NCBI GenBank assembly: GCA_032718475.1
Contig: JAUCBJ010000522.1
Location: 1-56,504 of the forward strand
DNA: 56,504 nucleotides
Direction: 5' to 3'
From: Nemertoderma westbladi
Lineage: Eukaryota > Xenacoelomorpha > Nemertodermatida > Nemertodermatidae
Shown: positions 10,934 to 23,295 of the stretch, in pieces
Position numbering within the stretch: the stretch's first letter is position 1
Layout of the letters: each line of letters begins with the position of its first letter
The notes under the pieces: model-generated
Database searches by the model: none
The model's input: the letters and a program-made list of their open reading frames with translations, nothing else
Told to the model about the DNA's origin: nothing
Made by a program: the position numbers and the translations under genes

Positions 10934-12517
10934 ATGGCAACTATGAGAAGCGTTCCAACTGACTCTCCTCCTCCAATCAATCCCGAGAGAGGTTATGTCA
11001 ACAATCCACCGGTGGATGCGGCACGAATCCACCATGGAACTTTCCAAAATCAACTAGAACGAGTGGCCAACAATCTAAATCGACGCGACATTCGACGCAT
11101 GAAGTTCTTGTGTTCCGATAAAATCTATGAAAGCAGACTGGAAGAAATTGACTCGGGAAAGAAACTGCTCCAAGAACTCTGTCGAATAGGGCTCATTGAT
11201 GAGAATAACACGGAATTTTTGGAGATTCTCCTGTACATGGTGGTACGAATGGACCTACTTCAAATATTCAATACGGATCGTCTAAAAATACAATACAAAA
11301 TCCATCAGAATCCCTTCACCCACATCTCGCCATATCGGGCGCTGCTTTACGAGGTTATTAAAGATTTTACCAAAAAGGATTTTAATGATTTCAAGTGTCT
11401 GACGTGGAATTCCGTAACACCTCGCTGTGATTGGGATCAGGTTTCCGATACTATAGGACTTATACGCATTCTAGAAAAGTCTAGAATCATTAGCGAGAAG
11501 GATGTCTCTGTCTTGGCTGATTTTGTTGGCGCAAACGCTCATCTAAGACAGACACAAATTAAAGTGGACAAATATATCGGAAGTGTATGGTTCGCAAAAC
11601 TTCATGAGAGTTTTGTTGTCAGTGAATTGGGGCAATCGTATCAAGAGGAGACGCAAGAAAGATACAATCACACTGCGCCTACGCTAGGGGCCAGTGAATC
11701 ATTGGTCAAAAATGAAATATTTGGAGACAAATATCAGGTTGCAGATAGGCAATCTGTACAGGAGGATATGGCTTCCTCCAGCGAAGGACCAGATCTTCAA
11801 TATGATATGTCCAAAAGGCCTCATGGATTGTGTCTTATTATAAACAATTACCACTTTACGAAAACAAATCACGATGACGAAAATCTGGAGGATAGAACGG
11901 GAAGCGAGGAAGATGTCAAAAGCCTGGAGAATACGTTCAGAAATCTTGGTTACAAGGTGGCAATTAGACTCGACTTGACAGCGGAGAACCTCTACAGCGT
12001 TCTATATTATACCTCCCGGGAACCATATCACAAAGATTGCGACTCGTTTATTTGTTTCATAATGACACACGGAAAGGATGGCTTCCTATTTGGAACTGAC
12101 AGTATACCCATTGAATACTCTCAACTAACCACCCACTTCCAGGCCACAGTTTGTCCTCAATTGGCGTGGAAACCAAAAATGTTCTTTTTCCAGGCTTGCA
12201 TGGGGCTGAAGTCTATGGAGAGCGCGAAATTGCCTCCGACTGACAGCATCGGGGCCCCATCGCATTACGTCGCCTCGGAGCAGGACTTCCTAATCGCCCA
12301 TTCGACCACGCCTGGTCACTTGTCCTACAGAGGATATTACATAAAGGAGTTGTGTAATTGTATCAACGAGTATGCGAATAAACACGACCTGATTTCGATT
12401 CTGACAGAAGTGAACCGAAGGTTAACTCACATAACTTTCAATGACCTATCCAAACAGGTTTCTCTTCCGGAAACAACGTTAACCAAAAAAGTATTTTTCA
12501 ACCAAACTAATAATTAG
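10934..12517 (+). CDS. Initiator caspase with two death-effector domains, caspase-8/10-like (copy 1)
   Basis: 527 residues in one exon. Two DEDs (about residues 36-115 and 134-212; the first contains the RxDLL motif as RMDLL), a variable acidic linker, then a caspase domain from about residue 294 (RPHGLCLIINNYHF). Catalytic His379 lies in MTHGKDG and catalytic Cys422 in QACMG. The usual QAC(R/Q/G)G has Met at the variable position. An inter-subunit cleavage candidate is Asp437 (PPTDS). The small subunit follows (DFLIAHSTTPGHLSYR), keeping the Ser-Tyr-Arg substrate-pocket strip. This domain order is that of apical caspases recruited through FADD-like adaptors to start apoptosis or immune signalling. 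The frame extends upstream to an ATG at 10838, but ATG 10934 is preferred because only it is conserved in the second copy at 25.2 kb. No introns, although the family is normally multi-exon. Assignment to caspase-8 rather than -10 is not possible. Confidence 0.92.
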   Translation: MATMRSVPTDSPPPINPERGYVNNPPVDAARIHHGTFQNQLERVANNLNRRDIRRMKFLCSDKIYESRLEEIDSGKKLLQELCRIGLIDENNTEFLEILLYMVVRMDLLQIFNTDRLKIQYKIHQNPFTHISPYRALLYEVIKDFTKKDFNDFKCLTWNSVTPRCDWDQVSDTIGLIRILEKSRIISEKDVSVLADFVGANAHLRQTQIKVDKYIGSVWFAKLHESFVVSELGQSYQEETQERYNHTAPTLGASESLVKNEIFGDKYQVADRQSVQEDMASSSEGPDLQYDMSKRPHGLCLIINNYHFTKTNHDDENLEDRTGSEEDVKSLENTFRNLGYKVAIRLDLTAENLYSVLYYTSREPYHKDCDSFICFIMTHGKDGFLFGTDSIPIEYSQLTTHFQATVCPQLAWKPKMFFFQACMGLKSMESAKLPPTDSIGAPSHYVASEQDFLIAHSTTPGHLSYRGYYIKELCNCINEYANKHDLISILTEVNRRLTHITFNDLSKQVSLPETTLTKKVFFNQTNN

Positions 12518-12636
12518 ATATTTGACACGAAATTGAATTACTTGTATTTTTATCATTATCGAGACTGTATTACTTACTGTATTATACATTTACCCAACTA
12601 TTTAATATGTTATTCCTTTCATATGAAGTTAATGGA

Positions 12637-12656
12637 GGGGGGGGGGGGGGGGGGGG
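12637..12656. repeat. Poly-G tract (20 G)
   Basis: Uninterrupted run of G in AT-rich DNA just downstream of caspase copy 1. One of many long G or C homopolymers in this window. Confidence 0.95.
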
Positions 12657-12893
12657 TATGTAATTGACCATACATTTTTGAAATGTGAAGTCGATATCAA
12701 TTAAAAGTTTAATTATCAACAAATTTTGACAGGATGAGTAGAAAGGGTGATAATTTGCAAAAAAAAAATTTAATTTCAAAATTTAATTTTTTTTTTAATT
12801 ACAAAAAGTAAAAGAAGTGCTAAAACTTTTTAAAAATTACCAGAATTTGTAAATATTTCACAGAAACAGTTAGTGTAATGCTCCAAACAAGTT

Positions 12894-13028
12894 GTACAGA
12901 CAGAATTTTGATATCTGTTCGGGAAGTACAAAAAGCACCAAAACGCACAATTTTAGCACCAAAATATAGAAAATGTTCAAAAATAGGTAATAATATGGCA
13001 AACTTAGGTTTCAAAATTCTGTCTGTAC
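12894..13028. mobile_element. Small inverted-repeat element (MITE candidate)
   Basis: A perfect 18-base inverted repeat: GTACAGACAGAATTTTGA at 12894-12911 and its reverse complement at 13011-13028, about 100 bases apart. No coding capacity. Target-site duplication not obvious. Confidence 0.6.
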
Positions 13029-13264
13029 CAATTGTTAAGTATATGATATGGATTGATTGTGCAAAAAATCAGATCAGTGGCCACATTTTTTATGAAGTTA
13101 TAGCGTTTTTCATTTGAAAATTGTTGTTTTGAGAAAAATAGGTTTAAAGTTTATGAACATATTTCTAACACAAACGCATTTTTCTCTCGTCAGTCAAATT
13201 ATTTAAAAGCTCACCGACTAGATAAAATTTTCGCAAGGGGGGTTTTCAAAGTCGCTGATATCAT
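13029..13264. other. AT-rich non-coding
   Basis: No gene or repeat recognised beyond A/T-rich low complexity. Confidence 0.4.
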
Positions 13265-13735
13265 TTCTGAGGTCACTTTAAATGTATGACTGAGCCTAAT
13301 CTGTCCGTATGTCAGTCAGTCTGTCTCTGGGTCGTGTTGTCTGTCCAAGGTTTTGTCTGTTAATATATAAGAACATACAATAATAATAATACAAAGCTTC
13401 CCAAAGTAGCTAAAATATTTCCTACATATTTTCCTGGTCGCTGATTTCATTTCCGATGCCTATTTTTACTTTTAATTAAATGTATTCTGTCTGCACGTTT
13501 GTCTGTCGGTCTGTCTGTCTTGGCAGACAGGTTGTCGGAACGACAGACAGACATAATAGTTTTCGATAAAAGTGAATACTGACATCAAAAATGAAATCAG
13601 CATCCAGGAACACCCCATAGCAAAATATTTGGCTAGGTGGTATGCTGTCCTTATATTTTGACAGACATACCATCTGATATACAAGGACCGACATACCGAT
13701 ACACACAAAGTGATATCAAATCAAAATTGCAAATA
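13265..13735. repeat. CTGT-rich dispersed repeat with inverted segments
   Basis: Clusters of GTCTGTCTGTC and GACAGACAGAC (about 13300-13350 and 13480-13555) form hairpin-capable inverted repeats. Parts match, in the opposite orientation, the segment at about 18150-18260 (the ACAAAATATAAGGACA-type string), so this is an interspersed element rather than only a microsatellite. Apparent reading frames here are low-complexity. Confidence 0.5.
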
Positions 13736-14317
13736 GTAGGTCTACCAATCGATGGCAAATTTTATCAGTTATCGGTGATATAACTAACTCATTTTTTCAA
13801 AAACTCGAGATAGCGCGTTTTAATTGCCATGCAACGCTTGGTTAAACAATAGGAGACACGTATTATGTGCGGTTTATAGCCAATGTTTATACTGTATAAT
13901 AATTTAGTGTATATTCAATAAATTATTTGTATTTCAAATATAAAATTAAATGACCTCGCTGTTTACGGGAAATTCAACTATATCTCATATATTAATTATA
14001 AATGTTATAAAGCTGTTACACAAGCCTGTTACGTAGGCCTATCCAGGGGCATACAGATTAAATAAAACAGAAAGACTACTAATCAGAAATAAATTAGAAA
14101 AAAACAATTTACAATTTCGAGATTTAGAACCGAATTATCCCGGACAATATTAAAGGGATCGAACTGTCCTTCTATAATGAAGTTATCTTATCAGTTATCT
14201 ACTACAACTGTACAATGTAAGGCCTATATGTCATAGTAGATACCTGCCAATGTATTACCTCCAAAGGATTACAATAATAATAAAACATTGAGAAGGTTTT
14301 CGTTTCAGACATATATT
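13736..14317. other. Non-coding, no gene recognised
   Basis: AT-rich. The string TTTCGAGATTTAGAACC...ATTAAAGGGATCGAA near 14115-14165 recurs near 29275-29320, so it contains a dispersed repeat. Confidence 0.4.
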
Positions 14318-14560
14318 TCGCCCCCTAAAGGCAGACTGGTCAGTGTCCTACACAAATACGCAGTCTATGGTGTAATAGATCTCTGTCAAGTATCAGCTAA
14401 AAGGCATTATAAATAACGAAATGGTGTTCAACTTTCAGACATTTCGCCCCCTAGCATTAGACTGGAGACATGCAGACTGGTCAGTGTGTTTCCACTAAAC
14501 CTATGGTCAGGTATATCTGCAAGGTTTCAGTTAGAACAGACTGAGTGAGTCTCATGGTGC
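14318..14560 (+). repeat. Two further copies of the CCCCTAGCGGCAGACTGG-type repeat
   Basis: Cores near 14321 and 14448, each followed by the CTGTCAAGTATCAGCT- or CTGCAAGGTTTCAGTT-like downstream segment shared with the 9.1-kb copies. Confidence 0.55.
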
Positions 14561-15109
14561 AACTGCTACAGTAGTTTCCTGCCTGCTGAACAGCAATTTG
14601 ACCGAAAACGACTACAAAATAGCCCAATTTGACCACAAATACGCATTTAACGCATACAACAATTAGCCTTAATATAACGGCGGTTCACTCACGTGGTTAG
14701 GACGGTCTGCGTATATGCGCTTGATAGAGACAATGCATATATATATATTAGATTATATTAGTTAAGAAGTTCTGCTCAACCGACAGTTTAAATTGTACCC
14801 TTGCTATATTGATGTGGTAGGGGGACGTAATAACCTTAACGGGACATGATTTTGCCTGCCACCCACCAGTATCCACATTCCACACACATTAAAGTTCAAT
14901 ATGGGGTTAAACAATAATGAAGTAACTATGTATTTAGACATTGTAATATTAATAAAGTTACCTATAACGGATGCTTGCGAGAAATATAACAATGTAGTAG
15001 CAATGAAAACTGGCGAAATCCCTCAATCCTTCTGGAATTCTATGGGTTTCGAAGATCGCCGTTGGATAAAGGCTAACAACCCACTGCGACTGGCGTGTGC
15101 GGTACTTTG

Positions 15110-16133
15110 TTGGAACAAAGTTCGCATCTATTGGAACAAAGTTCGCATCTATTGGAACAAAGTTCGCATCTATTGGAACAAAGTTCGCAACCATTGGAAC
15201 AAAGTTCGCATCTATTGGAACAAAGTTCACATCTATTGGAACAAAGTTCGCAACCATTGGAACAAAGTTCGCATCTATTGGAACAAAGTTTGCAACCATT
15301 GGAACAAAGTTCGCATCTATTGGAACAAAGTTCGCATCTATTGTAACAAAGATCGCATCTATTGGAACAAAGTTCGCATCTATTGGAACAAAGTTCGAAT
15401 CTATTGGAACAAAGTTTGCATCTATTGGAACAAAGTTCGCCTGTATTGGAACAAAGTTCGCATCTATTGGAACAAAGTTCGCATCTATTGGAACAAAGTT
15501 CGAATCTATTGGAACAAAGTTTGCATCTATTGGAACAAAGTTCGCCTGTATTGGAACAAAGTTCGCATCTATTGGAACAAAGTTCGCATCTATTGGAACA
15601 AAGTTCGCCTGTATTGGAACAAAGTTCGCATCTATTGGAACAAAGTTCGCATCTATTGGAACAAAGTTCGAATCTATTGGAACAAAGTTTGCATCTATTG
15701 GAACAAAGTTCGCATCTATTGGAACAAAGTTCGCAACCATTGGAACAAAGTTCGCATCTATTGGAACAAAGTTCGCATCTATTGGAACAAAGTTCGCAAC
15801 CATTGGAACAAAGTTCGCATCTATTGGAACAAAGTTCGCAACCATTGGAACAAAGTTCGCATCTATTGGAACAAAGTTCGCAACCATTGGAACAAAGTTC
15901 GCATCTATTGGAACAAAGTTCGCAACCATTGGAACAAAGTTCGCATCTATTGGAACAAAGTTCGCATCTATTGGACAAAGTTCGCATCTATTGGAACAAA
16001 GTTCGCATCTATTGGAACAAAGTTCGCATCTATTAGAACAAAGTTCGCAACCATTGGAACAAAGTTCGCATCTATTGGAACAAAGTTCGCATCTATTGGA
16101 ACAAAGTTCGCGTCTATTGGAACAAAGTTCGCG
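15110..16133 (+). repeat. 21-bp satellite, about 49 copies of TTGGAACAAAGTTCGCATCTA
   Basis: Unit of 21 bases with variants CAACCA, CCTGTA, AATCTA and TTTGC at the end of the unit. These variants are ordered in blocks: the series AATCTA/TTTGC/CCTGTA recurs about every five units around 15.4-15.7 kb. Because 21 is divisible by three and the unit lacks stops in most frames, long open frames exist on both strands at once. They are not evidence of genes. A one-base deletion at about 15974 shifts all of them. The unit is clearly related to that at 27.65-28.97 kb (TTGGAACTAAATTCGCATCCA). Confidence 0.95.
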
Positions 16134-16546
16134 TAACCCTGCGACCGGTGGTTCTGTTCGGCGGATATGTACGACAGCTGCTTACTATTTCTGGTAAGCA
16201 CAAGCAATTGGCGTTTAAGTTGGTCATTTGAAAGTTAGGGGAGGGGGGGGGGGGGGGGGGGGGAGTTTATTTGTAAGAGTTTATACAGTACGGTCAATAC
16301 CTTATAGGAACGTCGAATATCGCGTTTATTGGAGTCCCACAATAAAATAATAATTAAAAAGTTGACTGTTAGACGTTGTCAGGTATATTTACATAGAAGT
16401 TCGGTAAAATTTAATAAGATACCTAAAGAGCACATAGAGTGACTGACTGACTGTAGGTTTATCTTCGCATTCAGTCCCAGTATTCGATGGTTGTACGAGT
16501 GTTACTGCCCTACAATATAGGAGCTCATAGAGGAAATAAAGTTGAG
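16134..16546. other. Non-coding with a 21-G tract
   Basis: Poly-G at 16243-16263. Otherwise no feature seen. It lies between the satellite and the 3' end of PSMC3. Confidence 0.5.
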
Positions 16547-16552
16547 TTTATT
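16547..16552 (-). terminator. AATAAA polyadenylation signal overlapping the PSMC3 stop codon
   Basis: On the minus strand the stop TAA (16553-16551) overlaps AATAAA (16552-16547). If used, the 3' UTR would be only about 15-30 bases. Another AATAAA-type signal lies at 16324-16329. Confidence 0.4.
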
Positions 16553-16779
16553 ACGCGTAGTAATTAAGGTTAGCCTTTTTCTTGGCCTGTACTTCCATGA
16601 TGCCATCCATAAAGTCCTCGTGAGTTAGTTCGGTTGCTTCTCTACGCAGAGCAAGCATTCCCGCTTCAACGCACACCGCCTTACATTGGGCCCCATTAAA
16701 ATCGTCGGTACATCGCGCTAATTCCTCAAAGTTGACGTTGGCATTCACATTCATCTTTCTGCTGTGTATCTGCATTATT
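16551..16779 (-). CDS. PSMC3: PSMC3 (26S proteasome regulatory subunit 6A/Rpt5), last exon
   Basis: Encodes the C-terminal ATPase lid: [10 protein letters not shown], then an [13 protein letters not shown] segment, ending [10 protein letters not shown] and TAA. The terminal Tyr-Tyr-Ala is the HbYX motif with which Rpt5 docks into the 20S alpha-ring pockets and opens the gate. The acceptor TTTCCTAG is at 16781-16780. The exon starts with one base that completes an Arg codon begun by the exon at 17727-17961 (EEARA-R). Length 229 = 1 + 76 codons including the stop. Rpt5 is one of six AAA+ subunits of the 19S particle that unfold ubiquitinated substrates. The match is strong and very conserved. 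Confidence 0.95.
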
Positions 16780-16989
16780 CTAGGAAACATATAAATATTT
16801 ACATAAAACCCACGATTAGTAATGTAATCGACGTTTAGATTGGACTTAATTCTTATAAATGTGATTAAAAGTCTTATAGGCAACTTATTTTACTAAAATT
16901 GGCGGATTTTTAACTTTCAAATATACTTATTGCTTATTTCACTCCGATCATCAGTCAGCCAACGCAATTCGTTCCATTTCTGGTATTTA

Positions 16990-18798
<1,809 letters not shown>

Positions 18799-19141
18799 TT
18801 ATGCAGTTAAATTAAAGTTAAATTTGGGGAATAATTGGGTTATCTTGAAGACGTTTTCACCTATATAGAAAGGAATGAAGGGGAATAATATTAAATACTG
18901 TTGTTAATAATAGCCTTACATATTTAATTTGATGCAGGAAAAGTTAATTTTTTTCCCACTATTCTCGAGTTATTACGTTTACCGAACGCCAGTGAGTACT
19001 TCTTTATCACATTGTGACTAACTCAATATTGTATTCGTTTATAGTTACGGCAGTTAATGGGAAATGAAATAGTATAAATTTTTCTTGACACCATTAAATT
19101 AACTCTACCTTACCCTGTATGTATGTATGTATACGTCGTAC

Positions 19142-19295
19142 CTGGCCAGTAATGTTTTCCCCGTTCCGGGCGGCCCGTAAAGTAACACGCCTTTAGGTGG
19201 TTCTATCCCGATGGTTTCAAAGCGTTCTTTATGAGTCATCGGTAGCACCACTGCCTCGATCAACTCCTGTATCTGTTTATCTAAACCGCCAATAT
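19142..19295 (-). CDS. PSMC3: PSMC3 exon with Walker A (P-loop)
   Basis: 154 bases = 2 + 50 codons + 2. Encodes [20 protein letters not shown] and [19 protein letters not shown]. The nucleotide-binding Walker A is GPPGTGKT. The acceptor TTTCAG is at 19297-19296 and the donor GTACGA begins at 19141. The two leading bases (AT) need a preceding G to complete the Asp of SDIGG. That G is supplied by the exon at 44989-45157, whose last residues are PTEQYS. The intron between them is 25.7 kb. Confidence 0.95.
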
Positions 19296-20050
19296 CTGAA
19301 AGCAAAAACGTTGGCATGTTTATTAGATTAAAGGAGTTAAAGTAATGGAAACAATAGAAAATTAAATGTATAATTTAGTTACCATACCCACCCACACCGA
19401 AAAGGTCTGAGTCTACAAATCTTAATGAAATGAAATTTTAAAGATAAAATAGTTGTTTGATAACCAAACATTTTAGAGATTTAGTGAGAAATTGTATTTT
19501 CGCTTTCAAATTCCTTTGACAACCGTTTTAAAGTGGACTCAATCAGCACCAGCACGCATATTTTCATTTAGTTATGAACTACTTATTGTTACCGTTGGAA
19601 AGGTGGCCTTACAAGGATTCCAAATCTGCAATTAATTATACATATCGTTGAGAAGTACCGGAGATATATTATAATAAATAATTCATTTTTTTTATGTAAA
19701 TTTTTTATGTTTTATAAATGGGGCCGTATGCTTAGTTCGTACTAGGGGTAGTCGTAGTTACTAGGGTAGTTCATTCTTCTGCTTAGTTCGTACTAGGGGT
19801 AGTTACTAGGGTAGTTCATTCTTCATACTATGGTAGTTTGAACTAGTTCATATGCTCAGTCACTGACAGTATAGTTTGAACTAGAGTTCGTGATTATTGT
19901 GCTTAGCAAATTCATTAGCAGGCTACCTAAGCTAGTTTGGTCGAATTTATCTAAAAAATTGGCAGCTTTTCTTGATTTAAATGAGACGAATAACAATCTA
20001 CAAACAATAAATGTTCTTGATAACCTCTATTAAATATTACTTTGCCATAG
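19296..20050. other. Non-coding with a two-copy ~60-bp tandem repeat
   Basis: GCTTAGTTCGTACTAGGGGT occurs at about 19730 and about 19779, each followed by GTTACTAGGGTAGTTCATTC. Nothing else recognised. Confidence 0.6.
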
Positions 20051-20054
20051 ATTA

Positions 20055-20440
20055 GACAGAAAACTAAAGGAGCTATTCCGGTTCGATAATGCGGGTATTG
20101 AATTCGTCACAGACTTGATTCGATACAACATCACAATCACCATGGACAGCCGAAGACGACTTCCGATTGCTGCATTGCCCACACCTTCCACATTGTACAA
20201 TGCACTGCTTATATCACTGCCAATGAAGTAATCGACAATTTGGCCTCTCTAGTTGGAAAGTTTGTTTATATTCTAACTGATTCTCCAGCAATTCAAATCA
20301 TTCCAAACCAAGTTTTAACAAATATGTAATTTTTCATGAGTTGTTGAGGCAGTAGATGGTACCCATGTATAGGTTATATTCATGGGGCCTCTTATCTACC
20401 TATGTGAGCAGAAAGGGGTTCCTTTCCCATATAATTATTG
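20055..20440 (+). pseudogene. Degenerate PIF/Harbinger-like transposase fragment
   Basis: Broken frames give FRFDNAGIEFVTDLI, the N-terminal helix signature of HARBI1-type transposases, then TPSTLYNALL, and about 300 bases downstream EAVDGTHV, resembling the first catalytic-Asp motif of this family (IDGTH[VI]). These are followed by HGASYLP- and CEQKGVPFPYNY-like remnants in other frames with stops. The order and spacing fit a decayed Harbinger copy. The identification rests on short motifs. Confidence 0.45.
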
Positions 20441-20983
20441 TAAGTCACTAAAACTATAGGTAGAGGCCTGAATCGGTATATGACAGTGATGACTGCAATG
20501 GTGAGAAAGTGAAAGTAAACATAGTGTAACCTATCTGACAGTGTCTGTAAGTTTCCAAGTATGTACCATTCGAAAATGCGCCCATTCCTTCTGACCGAGT
20601 CTATGTACTTACAAACATTCTAGAATACTGTAAATATAAATATGTTAAAGAATGTTTGATAATTTAATAAATGCAAAAGATCTTGCGCACATCCATGGCA
20701 AACAAACAGGCAACTTTCGAACGCCGTTATTTCAAATATGTTCGAAAATGGTGGCAAAAAAGTGTTAAAAATTGGAAATAGCTGAGATATTGGCATTCGA
20801 ATGTTGTATGTATTTGCTTCCCCTGCCGGCCATTTATTGTATTTAATAAATGTACCATATTCTAGAACATTTTTTTTATTCCATACCTAGCTGGGCAACA
20901 ATGCAATACCTCTTTAATTGTACTATTACGTAGCTATCATGGCGTTCAATACTAGTATAGAACATATAGAACAAGTATATATA
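20441..20983. other. Non-coding with TTCTAGAATA-type dispersed repeat
   Basis: Contains strings (AACAAAATGTTCTAGAAT-like, GCTGAGATATTGGCATTCG) shared with 21.77-21.9 kb and 32.7-32.95 kb. No gene seen. Confidence 0.4.
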
Positions 20984-20991
20984 TTAGCATA

Positions 20992-21735
20992 CTACTACTA
21001 CTACTACTAGGATCGGCATGCTGCATTGCAGCTGCATTTTTAAGAATGCTGTGCCGGCTTGTCAACAAAATTGCACCGCCACAACTCCCTATCACCCATG
21101 ACATTTGCTAGATCATCCGCATCTTTAAGGCCAGTGTCCCTTAAGATGCGTCTCAAGAAAGTCATGGGCTGTCCACCATGCTTATTCACTCCATGAGGCT
21201 GCCAAAGTACAAGATTATGCACTGGCTGGTCCTCACGGCGAAAGCAATGTCCTGCAAAGCGGAGGCGATTTTGTTCTAGTGTCAAGCTTGGGGGAACCAA
21301 TGAGACACCTCCAATGTTATGTAGTGTCTGGTTGGAGATGTGTGCATTGTACATGACACAATGAACCCGGCGTAGCATTCTTGTGAATGTGCCATCCAGA
21401 GATTTGGTGTCCTCAGCAGTTAGAGCCCAGCATGGACTCCCATAGAGGAGTACTGGAACTACTGCTGCTCTAAATAATCGGACCTTAAGTTTCCGATTAA
21501 TTCTCGGTGACTTCCAAATCCTGGAAAGCCTATTCAAGGCTGCCCATGCCTTTCCCTTACGTATTCGAAGGTCCTCACCTGACTTCCGGATCCATGATCC
21601 CAGGTAACAGAAGTCGTCCACATGCTCAAGCATACCATCCTTTGAGCTTATGCTCATCCGATCAGAGACTTGCTGAGGACTTTCAAAGTTAACTGTCAGA
21701 ATTTTGGTCTTTCTGGAGTTAATATTATTATTAAC
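20992..21735 (-). mobile_element. 5'-truncated non-LTR retrotransposon (reverse transcriptase C-terminus)
   Basis: The minus-strand frame 21753-21040 encodes an RT C-terminal region: FCYLGSWIRKSGEDLRIRKG, LFRAAVVPVLLYGSPCWALT, RMLRRVHCVM, ending NFVDKPAQHS and a stop, then a short 3' UTR and a (TAG)n tail at about 20992-21012. The YLGS...VLLYGS...W motifs are typical of the segment after the RT fingers/palm in RTE/CR1-like non-LTR elements. A 9-base target-site duplication ATTAGCATA flanks it (20983-20991 and 21736-21744), so the element was inserted by target-primed reverse transcription and is 5' truncated. The apparent Met at 21753 is in flanking DNA. The frame is intact over the retained part. 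Confidence 0.85.
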
Positions 21736-21744
21736 ATTAGCATA

Positions 21745-22161
21745 GAACGCCATGGTAGCTATTCATACATAAACAAAATGTTCTAGAATATGGTATTTTT
21801 ATTTAATAGCATAAAATAGCCTCGCGCAGATGCAAAACAATGCAACATTTGAACTCTCATATCTATCTCAGATATTTTTCAACGAAATTCAGATTGTGTT
21901 ACATATTTTGGAATCCGTACATGGCGAGCTTTCCATCAGCACCAACAAATCACTATAAGGTAGAAGAATAACTGCGGTGTAACTTGTGCCATATCGCCGG
22001 GGACACCTTTTCCAAACGCTTGTAGCTAAAGATTGAAAGCAAAAATAAAAATTCTGGCTCACCCAGCAAGGAGGAGGGAGGTGAAACTATTTATGTTTCA
22101 TATTGCATGAATCTCATTAAGATTTGTAGAATTTTTTTTTTTTTTTGGGGGGGGGGGGGGG
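21745..22161. repeat. Dispersed repeat ending in T15-G15
   Basis: Segments (GTTCTAGAATATGGTA, CAACGAAATTCAGATTGTG, GGAATCC...CATGG, GGCTCACCCAGCAAGGAGG, GTGAAACTATTTATGTTTCA, CTCATTAAGATTTGTAGA) recur in the same order, reversed or split, at 32.4-32.95, 35.0-35.27 plus 35.9-35.99 and 47.45-47.57 kb. The end is marked by T15 and G15 (22132-22161), as a G25 tract ends the 35.9-kb copy. Confidence 0.6.
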
Positions 22162-23295
22162 TTACCCGAATAACGACACTATATTCCACGACATGGTGTA
22201 TAAATGTATTGCTTCGTTAATTCGTTAGATGCGAGCGGCAATTGTTGTTGCTATGATACTTTCACAACAATTCACAACCTTGTTAAAATTTCGAATTTAA
22301 TGGGGATTTCAAATCTGAAAACCACATAGAGAGATTTCATTCAGTTCTCGAATTATCGTGGAATATCTGTCTGGCAATCTGTGCCAAAAAGTTCCCAAGA
22401 AGTTTTCACATTTTTATTTTTACTTTAGTTCATTCTCCTTTCGATGGTATATCGTTTTCTATGCATTTTTCAAGCACATTGGAGATATAAACAAATAAAA
22501 AACATTAACCCCCCCCCCCCCCAATAATGTTCTAGAATTTTTGGATTAGCTAGTCCTAGTGTTATTAAAAACAAAAATTCACAAATATTGGTTTTTGAAA
22601 AATGTTCCAAAACACGTTCTAGATTTGGGAAATTCAATCTTTCCACGGTAGCCAGTATTTTTAAAAGTACCAGCTATTTTGAAAAATTATTTTTATTTTT
22701 CAATGTTAATTTAAATAATATCGTCTGAGTCACAACATAGGGCATTACTTCACCTTGGGTACGAATATGAAAAAGTATGAAAATGGTTTTATTAGCTAGT
22801 GGTAAAATTTTTTATTGAAAATATGAAGCTTTTTAACCAATTTCTTCATATGAAAATGGCTTTTATCATGAGGTTTTTCGTTTTAGAACAAATTTTGTGT
22901 GAGGTAGTAAGTAGCTAGTAGTACTTTTATTAGTTGGTAAAAAAATTTAAATTATAATTTACATACTACTCAATTAAATTTGTCTGAAATAATTGATGAG
23001 CATGTAGCTAGCAACTTTTATTAGATAGTCAGGATAGCTAGTGATTATTTATTAGCTAGTTTTTTTTATACAAAATATAGAGATGGCTGTCAAAATACAG
23101 TTTATGGCCAACTATTCTGAAATTTAAATAATATACATTTTTTTATTTTAACAATTAATTTTATTTAATACGTATTACGAACCCTGATTTTCGTAATTGA
23201 TAGATACCAATTATATCATGTTCTAGAACATAAAAAAAAATAGCAAAAACTAGCTATCAACAAAATTGGTCTATGGGTAAGGTGTTAATGCCTAA
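22162..23295. other. Non-coding, AT-rich with 14-C tract
   Basis: No gene recognised. Poly-C at 22509-22522 and several TTAGCTAGT-like short repeats (22780-23060). Confidence 0.5.

Noticed and set aside
15110-16133. CRISPR-like array
   Set aside because: No unique spacers; contiguous tandem repeats in a eukaryotic genome.
14901-16207. Several overlapping ORFs of 220-411 codons on both strands
   Set aside because: They are readings of one 21-bp satellite in different frames. Composition is dictated by the unit and a one-base deletion shifts all of them.
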